From positions 496,001-560,000 of the forward strand of contig CAVSTF010000015.1 of the NCBI GenBank assembly GCA_963730785.1: 64,000 nt of DNA, given 5' to 3'. The translations under genes and the position numbers were made by a program. Source of the DNA: Bog-473 sp963730785 (GTDB taxonomy: Bacteria > Actinomycetota > Acidimicrobiia > Acidimicrobiales > RAAP-2). This document shows positions 1 through 8,885 of this stretch, piece after piece; position 1 is the stretch's first letter; every line of letters begins with the position of its first letter. Under the pieces are notes generated by a model. The model saw nothing but the letters and a program-made list of their open reading frames with translations, did no database searches and had not been told where the DNA came from.

Positions 1-548
1 CACTGTCGAGGACGCCGCCCGCCTGCAGCGTGTTGTCGATCACGATGAGTCCCCGGGGCGCCAGCTTGGGCAGCACCGCTTCGAAGTAGGCGTCGTAGCT
101 CACCTTGTCGGCGTCAATGAAGACCAGATCGAACGGTCCGGACAACCCGTCCAGAGACTGCAACGCCGGCCCCTCAATCACGCTGATGCGGCTCTCCAGT
201 CCGGCGGCGGCGATATTGCCCCGGGCGGTGATGGCATGGTGCGGATCCACCTCCAACGAAATGATGGAGCCGCCATTGCCCAGCCCGGCCGCCATGGCAA
301 TGGACGAGTACCCGGTGAATGTGCCGATCTCCAGTACCCGGGTGGCCTGGGTGGCGAAGACCAGGAGTTCGAGGAAGCGACCTTCCTGGCGCCCGACCAT
401 CATCCCCCAGCCGGGGAAGTCCGCTCTGGTCGAGGCATCCACGGCGGCCAAATGGTCGGACGGGAGCGGTGGTGTGCGACTCGGCGTACTCGAGCACTTC
501 CGGATCGATGAGTGGTCCCATGCGGAGCATGGTACGTGACCGACTCAT
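1..548 (-). CDS. SAM-dependent O-methyltransferase (COMT-like), 3' end outside window
   Basis: Class I methyltransferase that would move a methyl group from S-adenosylmethionine to a hydroxyl. The translated pieces show the SAM-binding motif VLEIGTFTGYSS, an acidic strand end (SLEVDPHH) and the metal/substrate motif VFIDADKVSYDAYF, all typical of the cation-dependent caffeoyl-CoA/catechol O-methyltransferase family. The stop lies beyond base 1. The start at 548 is chosen because its ATG overlaps the stop of the upstream ATPase gene (ATGA), suggesting translational coupling; a second in-frame ATG is at 530. The reading frame shifts near 456-462 (after TTAPV, the sequence continues DHLAAVDAS in another frame), probably a lost G. 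The substrate is unknown. Confidence 0.8.
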
Positions 549-1706
549 TCCCAGACTTGCGCACCCAACTGGAGCAAGCCACCCATGTCGAAAATGTCGG
601 CATCGAAGAACGGAACGGTGACCAGAATGTCGGGCGCCCCCCGTAGTTCGGCCTGCTGCTCGGCCTCCCGGCGGGCCACCACGCTGAAGTTGAGGAAGCT
701 CTCGGCGACCTCTTCGAGGACTCGAGCGGCGATGGCGGGGTCATCGGTCAGACCCTCGGCCAAAGCGTCGCCCCTTGTCCGTCATGGACTGGGCCAACTT
801 GCCCGTCTTGGTGTCGCGCAGGTACTCGGGCAGCACCTTGTTCAACACGATGGCGCCCAGGTGCAGGTTGCGCGAGGTCAGCTCGTCCGAGAAGAATTCG
901 GCCTCCCGCAGCGGCGTGGCCTCCAGGGTCGAGATCACCATGAAGGTCGTCCGGCGGTCCGACAGCAACCGGGTCACCGCGTTGGAGCGCTCCACGAAGC
1001 CTTCGTACATGGACTGGAAGAGGATGAAGAACTCCGAGATGTCAGCCAGGAACTGCGTGCCCAGAATGCGATCAGCCACTTGGTAGAAGGGCTTGGTGGC
1101 CACGTTCACCAGGCGCGAGCGGTACGGCACAATCAGCCAACGCAGCAGCCGGGAAGAGAAGAAGTCGGCCATGCGGGCCGGCGCATCTAGAAAGTCCAAT
1201 GCGTTGCGGGTGGGTGGGGTGTCCACCACAATCAGGTCGTACTTGCCCTCGGAGTGGATCTCGAAGACCCGCTCCATGGCGATGTAGTCGTGCGACTGGA
1301 CGAAGCGGCCCGAGATGTTTTGGTAGAGCGGGTTGGCCAGGATCTGCTCTCTGGTCGCCTCATCCGGCGCGTGGCGGCGGATGAGGTCATCCCAACTCTG
1401 CTTGGTGTCGAGCATGGCGGCCCACAACTCGCCCCGAGGGGTGACCCCCGCCGCCTTGAAGACCTCGTCATCGACCCGGACCTCATCGTTGCCAATGCCC
1501 TTGAGACCCAGGGCGTCGGCCAACCGCTTGGCCGGGTCGACCGTGAGGACCAGCACCCGGCCCCCGTGCTCGGCCGCGGCCATGGCGCCGATGGAGGCGG
1601 CGGTGGTCGTCTTGCCCACCCCGCCCGGGCCACAGGCAATCACGATTTCCTTGGCCGAGAGCAGCTGTCCGATGTGCTTGGGAGGGGCTTCGCCGCGCGG
1701 GACCAT
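545..1706 (-). CDS. ArsA/GET3-family ATPase, second of a pair (Rv3680-like)
   Basis: Cytosolic P-loop ATPase of the ArsA/GET3 group, about 387 residues after repair. The N-terminus has IACGPGGVGKTTTAA, followed by the switch regions VDPAKRLADALG and VVDTPPTRNALDFLD. The deviant Walker A 'signature' lysine of this family (KGGxGK) is replaced by proline here, whereas the partner upstream retains it. The pair resembles mycobacterial Rv3679/Rv3680 (BagA/BagB, from memory), in which two unequal ATPases act together. Start ATG at 1706 overlaps the partner's stop (TGATG); a GTG at 1709 is an alternative. A frame break lies at the CCCC run 771-774 on the plus strand: removing one base joins ...MTDKGDALAEGLTDD without loss. 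It is coupled to the methyltransferase downstream. Confidence 0.85.
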
Positions 1707-2666
1707 CACAGACCCAGTTCCTCACCCAACGAAGTGGCCATTTGACGCGTGGTCCGCTTCCCGAAGGTCCGGGCGAAGAGGTAGGGCAACAACAACACCG
1801 GCAAGCCGGGCGGCAGCCCGGCCTGCAATCGCTGCAGGTGGCCGGCCCGGGTCCGCCGCATGGTGACCGCGAGACGAGCCGCCTCCATGACGGGCGCCAC
1901 CGATCCCCCGGCCCGGCCGGAGACGACCGACTCGTTTTCGGGCTGGCGCAGCTGCTCGAAAATCTCTTCTTCGCGTTGCCCGAAGAGCTCGGGCAACACC
2001 CGGTTGACCACCACGGACGACAGCCGCACCGTGGTTTCTTCCCTCACCCTGACGGCCAATTCGAGTGTCTCGTTGACCGGCATCTCCTCCGGGGTCGTCA
2101 CCGCCACCAAGCCCGTCTGCTGCTCGTCCGAAAGGATCTCGAGCATCCAGTCGGTCTGGCTGCGGATCAGCCCGACCTTGACCAGATCATTGATGGCCTG
2201 GGGGGCAGCCAGCTGGCCGATGATGTGACCACTGGCCGGTGCATCCACCACGACCAGGTCGTAGTGCTGCTCTCGCACCTCGTAACAGAGCTTGCCGACC
2301 GTGAGGATCTCCCGAACGCCCGGCGCCGCCGTGGCGACGAAGTCGAAGGCCTTGGCCAGAGGGCCAATCCGGCCGACGATCGGGAATGCGGAGATGCAGC
2401 TTGAGGTATTCGCGCAGGGAGGCCTCGGTGTCCATCGACATGGACGAAATGCCCGGCGCGATCTCCTTGGGCACGAAGCCGGTGGCGGAGGCCTCGAAGC
2501 AGCTGGCCAGGTCGCCCTTGGCATCGACCTCGCAGGTCAGGACCCGGCGGCCGTTGTCGGCGGCCAACTGGGCCAGTGCGGCGGCCACGGTGGTCTTGCC
2601 GACGCCACCCTTGCCGGTGACGAAGATCAATTTGAGGTCGAGCAGGTCAGGTGCCAACGCCGTCAC
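1706..2666 (-). CDS. ArsA/GET3-family ATPase, first of a pair (Rv3679-like)
   Basis: About 320 residues after repair. It begins LKLIFVTGKGGVGKTTVAAA with an intact deviant Walker A motif including the signature lysine, then a metal/nucleotide switch DAKGD, and later LVVVDAPASGHI (switch II). These are hallmarks of ArsA/Get3 ATPases, which in other organisms move anions or tail-anchored proteins; the function of actinobacterial pairs is less settled (link to redox metabolism reported for mycobacterial BagAB). GTG start at 2666. Frame break near 2382-2384 (GGG on the plus strand): KLHLRIP continues as PIVGRIGPLAKAFDF. The stop overlaps the start of the second ATPase, so both should be made from one mRNA in equal amounts. 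Confidence 0.85.
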
Positions 2667-2689
2667 CCCAAGATCTAACGCGGGAGGCG

Positions 2690-2926
2690 TCAGGGAGCGC
2701 CGAATCCGACACGACGCTCAGCCGTGGGTGCGCCAAACTCGATGTAGGCCACCTTGGCCACGGGGACGCCCACCTTGCGACCCTTACGGTCGGTCAGCCA
2801 CATGACGCCATCACCAGACTTCAGCAGCTTCTCAATGTCAGCCACCACCTTGTCGCGGTCGGCGTCATCCTTCAGCTCCACCTCCAGCTCCTTGGGGGTC
2901 TGGATGATCCCGATACGCACGTCCAC
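2690..2926 (-). CDS. DUF3107 family protein
   Basis: A 78-residue protein starting MDVRIGIIQTPKELEVEL and ending in FGAPTAERRVGFGAP. Length, the charged central helix and the C-terminal VAYIEFG segment match DUF3107, a small, widely conserved actinobacterial family of unknown function. The GTG start at 2926 has an AGGAG ribosome binding site about eight bases upstream. It lies 24 bases upstream of the two ArsA-like ATPases on the same strand and may be the first gene of that operon; it is divergent from the dNTPase gene. No catalytic motif is visible. Confidence 0.8.
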   Translation of the reverse strand: MDVRIGIIQTPKELEVELKDDADRDKVVADIEKLLKSGDGVMWLTDRKGRKVGVPVAKVAYIEFGAPTAERRVGFGAP

Positions 2927-3007
2927 CTGGTTTGGCTCCTCTCGTCAGCCCCGATTGCGGGGCTTGTGGGCAGTAGGACGTTACAGGCATGGGGCAGACT
3001 TCCTCTC

Positions 3008-4183
3008 ATGGGCGACGTTCCAAAGCTCAACCTGACCGAACGAAACATCCGTTGGGCCTCCACCATGGCCGGCTACTCCGGCCCGGTCCGGGTGGCCCAC
3101 GCCGATTCCCATGCCCGGATCGCCCCTGAACGCCAGGGGACGGAGGGTGCGGCAACCGATTGGGCCCCCTTTGACCGAGCCGAGCGGGAGTCGGCCGAGG
3201 ACGCCCTGCTGGCCCCCGGGGCCACCCGCTCCGACGGCGCCGGGACCCGTACCCAACCCGAGGAGCCCGACCCCTGGCGCACCTGTTTCGAGCGGGACCG
3301 GGATCGAATCCTGCATTCGACCTCGTTCCGGCGGCTCTCGGGCAAGACCCAGGTGTTCGTCTACCCCCAGGATCATCAACGCACCCGGCTGACCCACGCC
3401 CTGGAGGTGGCCCAGGTCGCCACCGCCATCGCCCGGGCCTGCCGACTCAATGTGGCCCTGACCGAGGCGATTGCCCTTGGACACGACTGTGGTCACGGTC
3501 CCGGCGGTCATGCCAGCGAAGACGCACTCGATCCCTTCCTGCCCGGCGGCTTCGACCATGCGCCTTGGGGCGCCCACGTCTCGCTCGCATCTTTGAACCT
3601 CTGCACCGAGACCCTCGACGGCATCGCCAACCACAGCTGGTCCCGACCAGCCCCGTCGACCCCGGAAGGGGAAGTGGTCAGTTGGGCCGACCGGATTGCC
3701 TACGTGTGCCATGACTGGGAGGACGCCGTCGCCACCGGCATTGTGGCCCCGCACCAACTTCCTCTGACGGTGCGCGAGCTCTGCGGCGAGCGGCGGAGCG
3801 CCCAACTCGATGCCTTCATCCATGGCGTGGTCAACGCCACCCTGCGCACGGGTCAGGTGGGAATGGATGAGGAGTCCGCCGATGCCCTCTCGGCCTTCCG
3901 CACCTGCAACTACGAACGCATCTATTTGCGGGCCGCCTCGGTGGCCCAGGGCGATGCGGTGGTCAGCGTCCTGCGCGCCTTGGTCGAGCATTTCTCCGAC
4001 CGTCCGCACCTGATTGCGGAGCACAATGCCGGTATCCCTTCGGACCTACAAGCGGGCAGCCAGGAGGCCATTCACGCCGCCGTCACCTACGTGGCCGGCA
4101 TGACCGATCGCTTTGCCTTTCGTCAGGCCATGGCCCTGCTCGGTTGGGATCCGGACAAGCTGCCTTCCGGCATCGACCGCTGA
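3008..4183 (+). CDS. dgt: dGTPase-like HD-domain deoxynucleotide triphosphohydrolase
   Basis: Predicted cytosolic HD phosphohydrolase that splits dNTPs to deoxynucleoside plus triphosphate; 391 residues. The metal-binding HD signature is present as RLTHALEVAQVATAIAR and ALGHDCGHGPGGHASED, with a later VSWADRIAYVCHD helix that supplies the remaining metal ligand. FRRLSGKTQVF near residue 105 is the usual substrate-contact block. ATG 3008 is chosen because the upstream in-frame extension has no similarity to the family. An unusually acidic, low-complexity stretch (about residues 35-85) precedes the catalytic core. It ends directly against the convergent enoyl-CoA hydratase gene. Confidence 0.85.
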   Translation: MGDVPKLNLTERNIRWASTMAGYSGPVRVAHADSHARIAPERQGTEGAATDWAPFDRAERESAEDALLAPGATRSDGAGTRTQPEEPDPWRTCFERDRDRILHSTSFRRLSGKTQVFVYPQDHQRTRLTHALEVAQVATAIARACRLNVALTEAIALGHDCGHGPGGHASEDALDPFLPGGFDHAPWGAHVSLASLNLCTETLDGIANHSWSRPAPSTPEGEVVSWADRIAYVCHDWEDAVATGIVAPHQLPLTVRELCGERRSAQLDAFIHGVVNATLRTGQVGMDEESADALSAFRTCNYERIYLRAASVAQGDAVVSVLRALVEHFSDRPHLIAEHNAGIPSDLQAGSQEAIHAAVTYVAGMTDRFAFRQAMALLGWDPDKLPSGIDR

Positions 4184-5018
4184 TCAGTCCGGTTCCGGAA
4201 ACTTCGGCGGCCGGTGTTCGGTCAGGGCGGCCACGCCCTTCGGCAAACTCGGCACCCTGCATCATGTCGGCCATGCGGGCGCCGGCATCGTGCACCGATG
4301 AGGCCACATCACCGTGCAGGTCGCGATAGATCTGCAACTTGGTGACGGCCAGCGAACTCGGGGCGACCTCGTGGGCCAGCATGGCGGCGTAGGCATAGGT
4401 GACCTCAAGGAGGCGTTCGGGTTCCACCACCTGATTGACCAGACCCATGAGCGCCGCTTCCTCGGCCAACACAACCCGGCTCGACAGCAGGAGATCATTA
4501 GCTCTGGTCAGACCGATGAGGCGCGGCAACAACCACGACAGGCCGTATTCGGCCGGCAAGCCGAGGCGGCCGTGCGACGTCGTCAGTTTCACGCCGGCGG
4601 CGGCGAACCGAAGGTCGCAATAGCAGGCCAGCACCAATCCCACGCCGGCCGCCGGCCCGTTGATGGCCGCGATGATGGGCTTGGGAATCCCGAAGTGATA
4701 GGCGAAGTCGGCATCGAATTCGGGCCGGACGCCGTAGCCCGGCCGGGCCAGATCGGCCGTCACTCCGGCGTCGTAGCTGCCCCGCTCCACATGCGTCTCG
4801 AGTGCCTTACTGTCGGCCCCGACGCAAAACCCTCGCCCGGCCCCGGTGACCACAATCACCCGCACCGAGGGATCGTTGGCCGCCCGCTCCAGGAGGGATC
4901 GGTACTCGGTATGGAGGCGCCCGGTCCACGCGTTCATCCGATCGGGTCGGGAAAGCGTGATGGTGGCCACCCTTTCGGAGACGGCGTACTTCGTGACCTT
5001 CAGGTCACTGAGCTCCAT
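4184..5018 (-). CDS. Enoyl-CoA hydratase/isomerase family protein (crotonase)
   Basis: Crotonase-fold acyl-CoA enzyme of about 277 residues after repair. It begins MELSDLKVTKYAVSERVATI and has the oxyanion-hole segments (FCVGADSKAL, INGPAAGVGL) and the catalytic acid block LGLPAEYGLSWLLPRL. Such proteins hydrate or isomerise enoyl-CoA esters in fatty-acid or steroid breakdown; the exact substrate cannot be read from sequence. The start ATG overlaps the stop of the upstream monooxygenase-like gene (TGATG). A frame break at CCC 4236-4238 mis-reads the last residues: removing one base gives ...AEFAEGVAALTEHRPPKFPEPD and a stop that abuts the dGTPase stop. Confidence 0.88.
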
Positions 5019-5309
5019 CAGTCCAGGGTTTCGAATCGTTGCTGGCGTTGCGACGACGGGTCGATGTGGCTGTTCGAAGGCGAGCTGCACCTCATGATCC
5101 CGGGCCAGGTTCTCAAACGCCTCGGCGTCGGCGGTGGCACGCCAAAGCGTCAGTACCAGCCAGGTGTCGCCGCGCCGTGCCGTGGTGCGCCGCATGAACC
5201 CGGGCTGATTGGGGATCAACTCAGTCTGGACGGCCCGGTCGGCCGACAAAAAGGACTCGTCGGCCGCTCCGGCCGTCAGCGAGAACACGGTGATCTCAAC
5301 GCACGCCAT
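5018..5309 (-). CDS. Small antibiotic-biosynthesis-monooxygenase-like (dimeric alpha-beta barrel) protein
   Basis: About 95 residues, beginning MACVEITVFSLTAGAADES. The pattern of an N-terminal strand, the amphipathic helix containing AVQTELIPNQPGF, then TWLVLTLWRATADAEAF resembles ABM/ferredoxin-like dimeric barrels. The ATG at 5309 lies four bases after the stop of the VOC gene. As read, the frame runs into the hydratase without a stop; in the neighbouring frame it ends ...RFETLD then TGA overlapping the hydratase ATG, so a one-base error near 5060-5085 is likely and a true protein fusion is unlikely. The three genes appear co-transcribed. Function unknown. Confidence 0.6.
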
Positions 5310-5313
5310 CCGC

Positions 5314-5667
5314 TTAGGCCTGCACGAGCATGACGGGATTGCCCTCGGGATCGGTGATGCCGGCCAGGGTCGGACCGTCCGGCACGTCGAAGGGCTCGGC
5401 CACAACGGAGGCGCCGAGGGACACGGACTTGTCCAGCGCCGATCGAAGATCGCCCACCTGCACGTAGAGCGTGACGCCGGAACGCTCGCTCTGACGAATG
5501 TGGCCTCCGGGCCCGGGTTCGGGACCACCGATGCCGGGGGCGATGTCCATGATGAACCCGTCGCCGATGTGCCAGTTGAAGAGGCTGGCGTAGAACGCCT
5601 TCAGCAAGGTCGGATCCTTGGCTTCAATTTCCCAATGGACGACCGGTCGTGCCCAATCCTGTGCCAT
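5314..5667 (-). CDS. VOC (glyoxalase/bleomycin-resistance fold) family protein
   Basis: 117-residue single-module VOC protein: VVHWEIEAKDPTLLKAFYASLFNW at the start, then SGVTLYVQVGDL, and the terminal metal-ligand strand ITDPEGNPVMLVQA. Members use a divalent metal for isomerase, dioxygenase or drug-binding chemistry; nothing here narrows that down. The ATG at 5667 is preceded by AAGGGGG. First gene of a three-gene set with the ABM-like protein and the enoyl-CoA hydratase. Confidence 0.8.
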   Translation of the reverse strand: MAQDWARPVVHWEIEAKDPTLLKAFYASLFNWHIGDGFIMDIAPGIGGPEPGPGGHIRQSERSGVTLYVQVGDLRSALDKSVSLGASVVAEPFDVPDGPTLAGITDPEGNPVMLVQA

Positions 5668-5699
5668 CAAGCCCCCTTGCTGATCTCTCCGAGCTCCGC

Positions 5700-6875
5700 C
5701 TACCGGAGACTGAGCTCCTTGCGGTAGACACGCGCCGGTCCCAATGAGGCCAGTTTGGCGGCAATGGCGATGAAGGACTGCGCCGTCTCGGACTCCGGAT
5801 CTTCACTGACGATGGGATGGCCGTCGTCGGCACCTTGACGCACCGCCTCGACCAGGGGCACTCGGCCCAGCAGGGGCACACCCAGGTCAGCCGCCAGCGT
5901 CTCGCCTCCGCCACTGCCGAACAGCTGGTAGCGGGTGCCGTCGTTGCCGGTGAACCAACTCATGTTCTCCACCACGCCACGGACCGACAACTTCAACCGA
6001 CGAGCGGCGAAGGCGGAGCGCTGGGCCACCCGCTGGGCGGCCGGCTGCGGGGTGGTCACCACAATGATCTCCGCCTTGGGCATGACCTCAGCCAGGGTGA
6101 GCGCCACGTCCCCGGTACCGGGGGGCATGTCGACCAGCACGAAGTCCGGCTGACCCCAGTAGGCGTCGGTCAGGAACTGTTGGATGGCCTTGTGCAACAT
6201 GGGGCCTCGCCAAATGACGGGTTGGTCGTCGGGCACGAAGTAGCCCATGGAGAGGCACTTGACGCCGTGAGCCGTGGTGGGGATCACGACATCACCCAGG
6301 ATGATCGGGTCATGGTCAGTGCCCAGCATCTTGGGCACTGAGAAGCCGTAGACGTCGGCATCGAGCAAGCCGACGCTGTAGCCCGCCTTGGCCAGGGCAA
6401 CGGCCAGGTTCACCGTCACGGTTGACTTGCCCACCCCACCCTTACCCGACGACACCCCGATCACCCGGGTCGTGCCATCGGTCTGCAGGAAGGCCGGCAC
6501 CGTCGGGTCCGGTCCGTGTGAGTGCCCATGACCACCATGGCCGGGTTCCTCGTCGGGTACGTCGTCGAGCGACGCCACACCGAGCATCCGAGTGCGCAGG
6601 GAGATGCGCAGGGCAGCCCGCTCCTCCTCGGTCATCACGGTCAGATCGAACTCAATCTCCTCGACCCCGGGAACGGCCAACGCCACCCGGTGGATCTCGT
6701 CCGCCAGCTCGTCGGATTCGGGCCAGGCCGCCACCGGTAGGGCCACCTCAATGCGGGCTCGGTGGCGACGGGTGGTGACGCGCCGGAGGAATCCGATTTC
6801 GCCGATGGGCAGGTTGAGTTCAGACTCGACAATGGACCCCAATGCCCGTTCGAGTTCAGATTGGTTGATTGCCAT
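5700..6875 (-). CDS. mrp: Mrp/NBP35-family Fe-S cluster carrier ATPase
   Basis: 391 residues: an N-terminal DUF59/MIP18-like domain (about 1-95), a His/Gly-rich linker GHGGHGHSHG near residue 120, and a MinD/Mrp P-loop ATPase domain with ISSGKGGVGKST-type Walker A (seen as GVSSGKGGVGKSTVTVNLA) and VLVDMPPGTGDVAL. Mrp proteins hold and deliver Fe-S clusters to apo-proteins in the cytosol. The start at 6875 follows a strong GAGGGAG site seven bases upstream; the longer upstream frame is not coding-like. The classical C-terminal CxxC is not evident; ENMSWF stands where many homologues read ENMSxFxCPxC. Divergent from a SufR-like regulator, which fits an Fe-S role. Confidence 0.88.
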   Translation of the reverse strand: MAINQSELERALGSIVESELNLPIGEIGFLRRVTTRRHRARIEVALPVAAWPESDELADEIHRVALAVPGVEEIEFDLTVMTEEERAALRISLRTRMLGVASLDDVPDEEPGHGGHGHSHGPDPTVPAFLQTDGTTRVIGVSSGKGGVGKSTVTVNLAVALAKAGYSVGLLDADVYGFSVPKMLGTDHDPIILGDVVIPTTAHGVKCLSMGYFVPDDQPVIWRGPMLHKAIQQFLTDAYWGQPDFVLVDMPPGTGDVALTLAEVMPKAEIIVVTTPQPAAQRVAQRSAFAARRLKLSVRGVVENMSWFTGNDGTRYQLFGSGGGETLAADLGVPLLGRVPLVEAVRQGADDGHPIVSEDPESETAQSFIAIAAKLASLGPARVYRKELSLR

Positions 6876-6990
6876 GCGCTCCCTCATCATCGATGGTGCC
6901 CAGAACTGCAGCCCAACCGAGGTGGGTACCGGACGAGCGCGTCGCCCCAGCTGGAGGGGCACTTCCCCCGGTAGACTACCGAGCGTGAGC

Positions 6991-7734
6991 ATGGCCCCGA
7001 TCGCGATCGAGCCGGAGGCGGCTGAGCGGGATGCTGACGACGGTCGCTTCAGTGCCACCGTGGCGGCCGTCTCCGCCGCCTTCGGGGATCCGACCCGCCG
7101 AGACATTTTCCTGCACGTGCGATCCGTGCCCGGGATTACCGCCTCCGAGGTGGCCACCATTTTCTCGCTCCATCCCAATGTGGCTCGCCACCACCTCCAG
7201 CGCCTGGTCGATGGGGGCTACCTGCGGGTCGAAACCGGCCGGAACGCGTCCGGCGTCGGCCGACCCTCCAAGCAGTTCTTCTGCGTGGAGGACGAACTCA
7301 CCGTTGGCCTCCTCCAGCGTCGCGACGACCTCTTGATGCGCCTGTTGGCCGAAGCCATGCAGCGGTTGGGTCCCGACGAGGCGGAGAAAATGGCGGCCCA
7401 CGTGGGCGAGGAATACGGCCGGTCCCTGGCCGCCCGCATGACGCCGACCGAGGGACAGCGCACCATCCGGGCCGCCATGCACGTGGTCGCCGACACCTTG
7501 ACCGCCCACGGGTTTGCCGCCCATGCCGAGGACCGGGGGGACACGACGGCCGTCGTGGCCGAGCAGTGCCCATTCGGCAATGCCAGCACCACCAACCCGG
7601 TGTTGTGCGCCGTCGACCGCGGCATGGTCAAAGGGCTCCTCTCCGGACTGTGCGGCCCGGCCTCCGAACACGCACTGCCCGTCATGCTCTCGTCCCGAGC
7701 TCGGGGCGACGCGGCATGCACCGCCTCCGCCTGA
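6991..7734 (+). CDS. SufR-like transcriptional regulator with C-terminal cysteine cluster
   Basis: 247 residues. An ArsR/DeoR-like winged helix lies at about 30-95 (FGDPTRRDIFLHV, HPNVARHHLQRLVDGGYL, GRPSKQFF). The C-terminal part contains Cys193-X12-Cys206-X14-Cys221 (CPFGNASTTNPVLC...), plus Cys243, closely resembling the Fe-S ligand region of SufR repressors, which sense cluster status and control suf genes. ATG 6991 is used; a GTG two codons earlier is possible. The gene lies between mrp (divergent) and a cysteine desulfurase (six bases downstream, same strand), so the regulator probably controls local Fe-S biogenesis. I found no clear operator in the 115-base divergent gap. Confidence 0.82.
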   Translation: MAPIAIEPEAAERDADDGRFSATVAAVSAAFGDPTRRDIFLHVRSVPGITASEVATIFSLHPNVARHHLQRLVDGGYLRVETGRNASGVGRPSKQFFCVEDELTVGLLQRRDDLLMRLLAEAMQRLGPDEAEKMAAHVGEEYGRSLAARMTPTEGQRTIRAAMHVVADTLTAHGFAAHAEDRGDTTAVVAEQCPFGNASTTNPVLCAVDRGMVKGLLSGLCGPASEHALPVMLSSRARGDAACTASA

Positions 7735-7740
7735 GCCCCC

Positions 7741-8881
7741 GTGGCCCGCGCCTACCTCGACCACGCCAGCACCACCGCCGCGCGCCCTGAGGCGATGGCC
7801 GCTCTATTCGAGTGGTCCACGTTGGTGGCGGCGGATCCGGGCCGGATTCATGAAGAGGGCCGGGTCATGCGCGACGCCCTCGAGTCGGCGCGGGAACAGG
7901 TGGCAACGCTGGTCGGCGTGACCGGGCGGCAAATCATCTTCACCTCGGGGGCGACCGAGGCCATCAACGCGGCGGTGTGGGGCGCCACCCGCCCGCGCCC
8001 CGGCGCCCCAATCCTCCTGGCCAATGTGGAGCATTCGGCCGTACGCGATGCATCAGCCCGGCTGGCCCCGGTGGAGGTGCTGCCGGTGGACGTGGCGGCC
8101 ACGCTCGACGTGGCTGCACTCTCCGAGCGGCTGCCGTGACGAACGGCTCCCTCGCCCGGCCCTGGTGCATTGCCAGTGGGCCAATCATGAAGTGGGGACG
8201 CTCCAGCCCGTGCAAGAGGTCGTGAGCCTGTGCCGAGAGTTCGACGTCTTGGTCCACGTGGACGCGGCGGCGGCCTGCGGGCACGTGCCGATGGAGCTCA
8301 ACCAGCTCGGTGCCGACCTGGTCAGTATCAGCGCCCACAAGCTGGGCGGCCTACCGGGATCGGGCGCCCTCATTGTTCGGCGCGGCCTACGGATTGATCC
8401 CCTCATCGTGGGCGGCGAGCAGGAACGCGCCCGCCGGGCCGGACTGGAGGCGCTGCCGGCCCACCTCGCTTTCGGCGCCGCCGCCCACGCCCTCTCCCCG
8501 TCCGCCATGGATCTTGAGGCCACGGCGGCCCGAGGCCACATCGCATCGCTGATCGACCGGGCCACCGCGGTCGAAGGCGTCGAGGTCGTCGGATCAACGC
8601 AATGGCAGGAGCGACTCCCCTACCTGGTCTGCCTCGGGGTCAACGGGGTCGAAGCCGAGCCCGTGCTCATCGGTCTCGACCGGGTCGGCGTGGCCGCGCA
8701 TTCCGGGTCAGCCTGTTCGTCGGAAAGCATTGAGCCATCCCCGGTGCTCGAGGCCATGGGGGTTGATCCCAGTCACTCATTGCGTCTCTCGGTCGGATGG
8801 TCCACCACCGACGACGACATCGCTGCCTTCGTCGATGCCTTTCCCGCCGTGGTGGAGGGATTGCGCAGTCTGCGGGGTTGA
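7741..8881 (+). CDS. Cysteine desulfurase (IscS/NifS type, PLP-dependent)
   Basis: About 380 residues after repair; takes sulfur from cysteine for Fe-S clusters and thiolated products. Visible landmarks: YLDHASTTAARPEA at the N-terminus, FTSGATEAIN, VEHSAVRDA, the PLP cofactor strand VHVDAAAACG, the Schiff-base lysine in ISAHKLGG, and the persulfide cysteine in HSGSACSSESIEPSPVL. GTG start at 7741, six bases after the SufR-like gene, implying one operon. A frame break at about 8130-8138 stops the first half at ALSERLP; the second half continues RDERLPRPALVHCQWANHE, consistent with one missing base. Without repair the enzyme would lose both catalytic residues. Confidence 0.88.
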
Positions 8882-8885
8882 GGCC

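Noticed and set aside
2651..3007. N-terminal extension of the dGTPase gene
   Set aside because: Overlaps the DUF3107 gene and the divergent promoter region; no family-like sequence.
2981..4024. 347-residue open frame antisense to the dGTPase
   Set aside because: Same reason: GC-driven open frame without any recognised motif.
4184..5309. Genuine ABM/enoyl-CoA hydratase fusion
   Set aside because: In the alternative frame the small protein ends with a stop overlapping the hydratase ATG, so an indel explains the read-through better.
6876..7178. N-terminal extension of the mrp gene
   Set aside because: Runs over the divergent SufR-like gene; the ATG at 6875 has a strong ribosome site.
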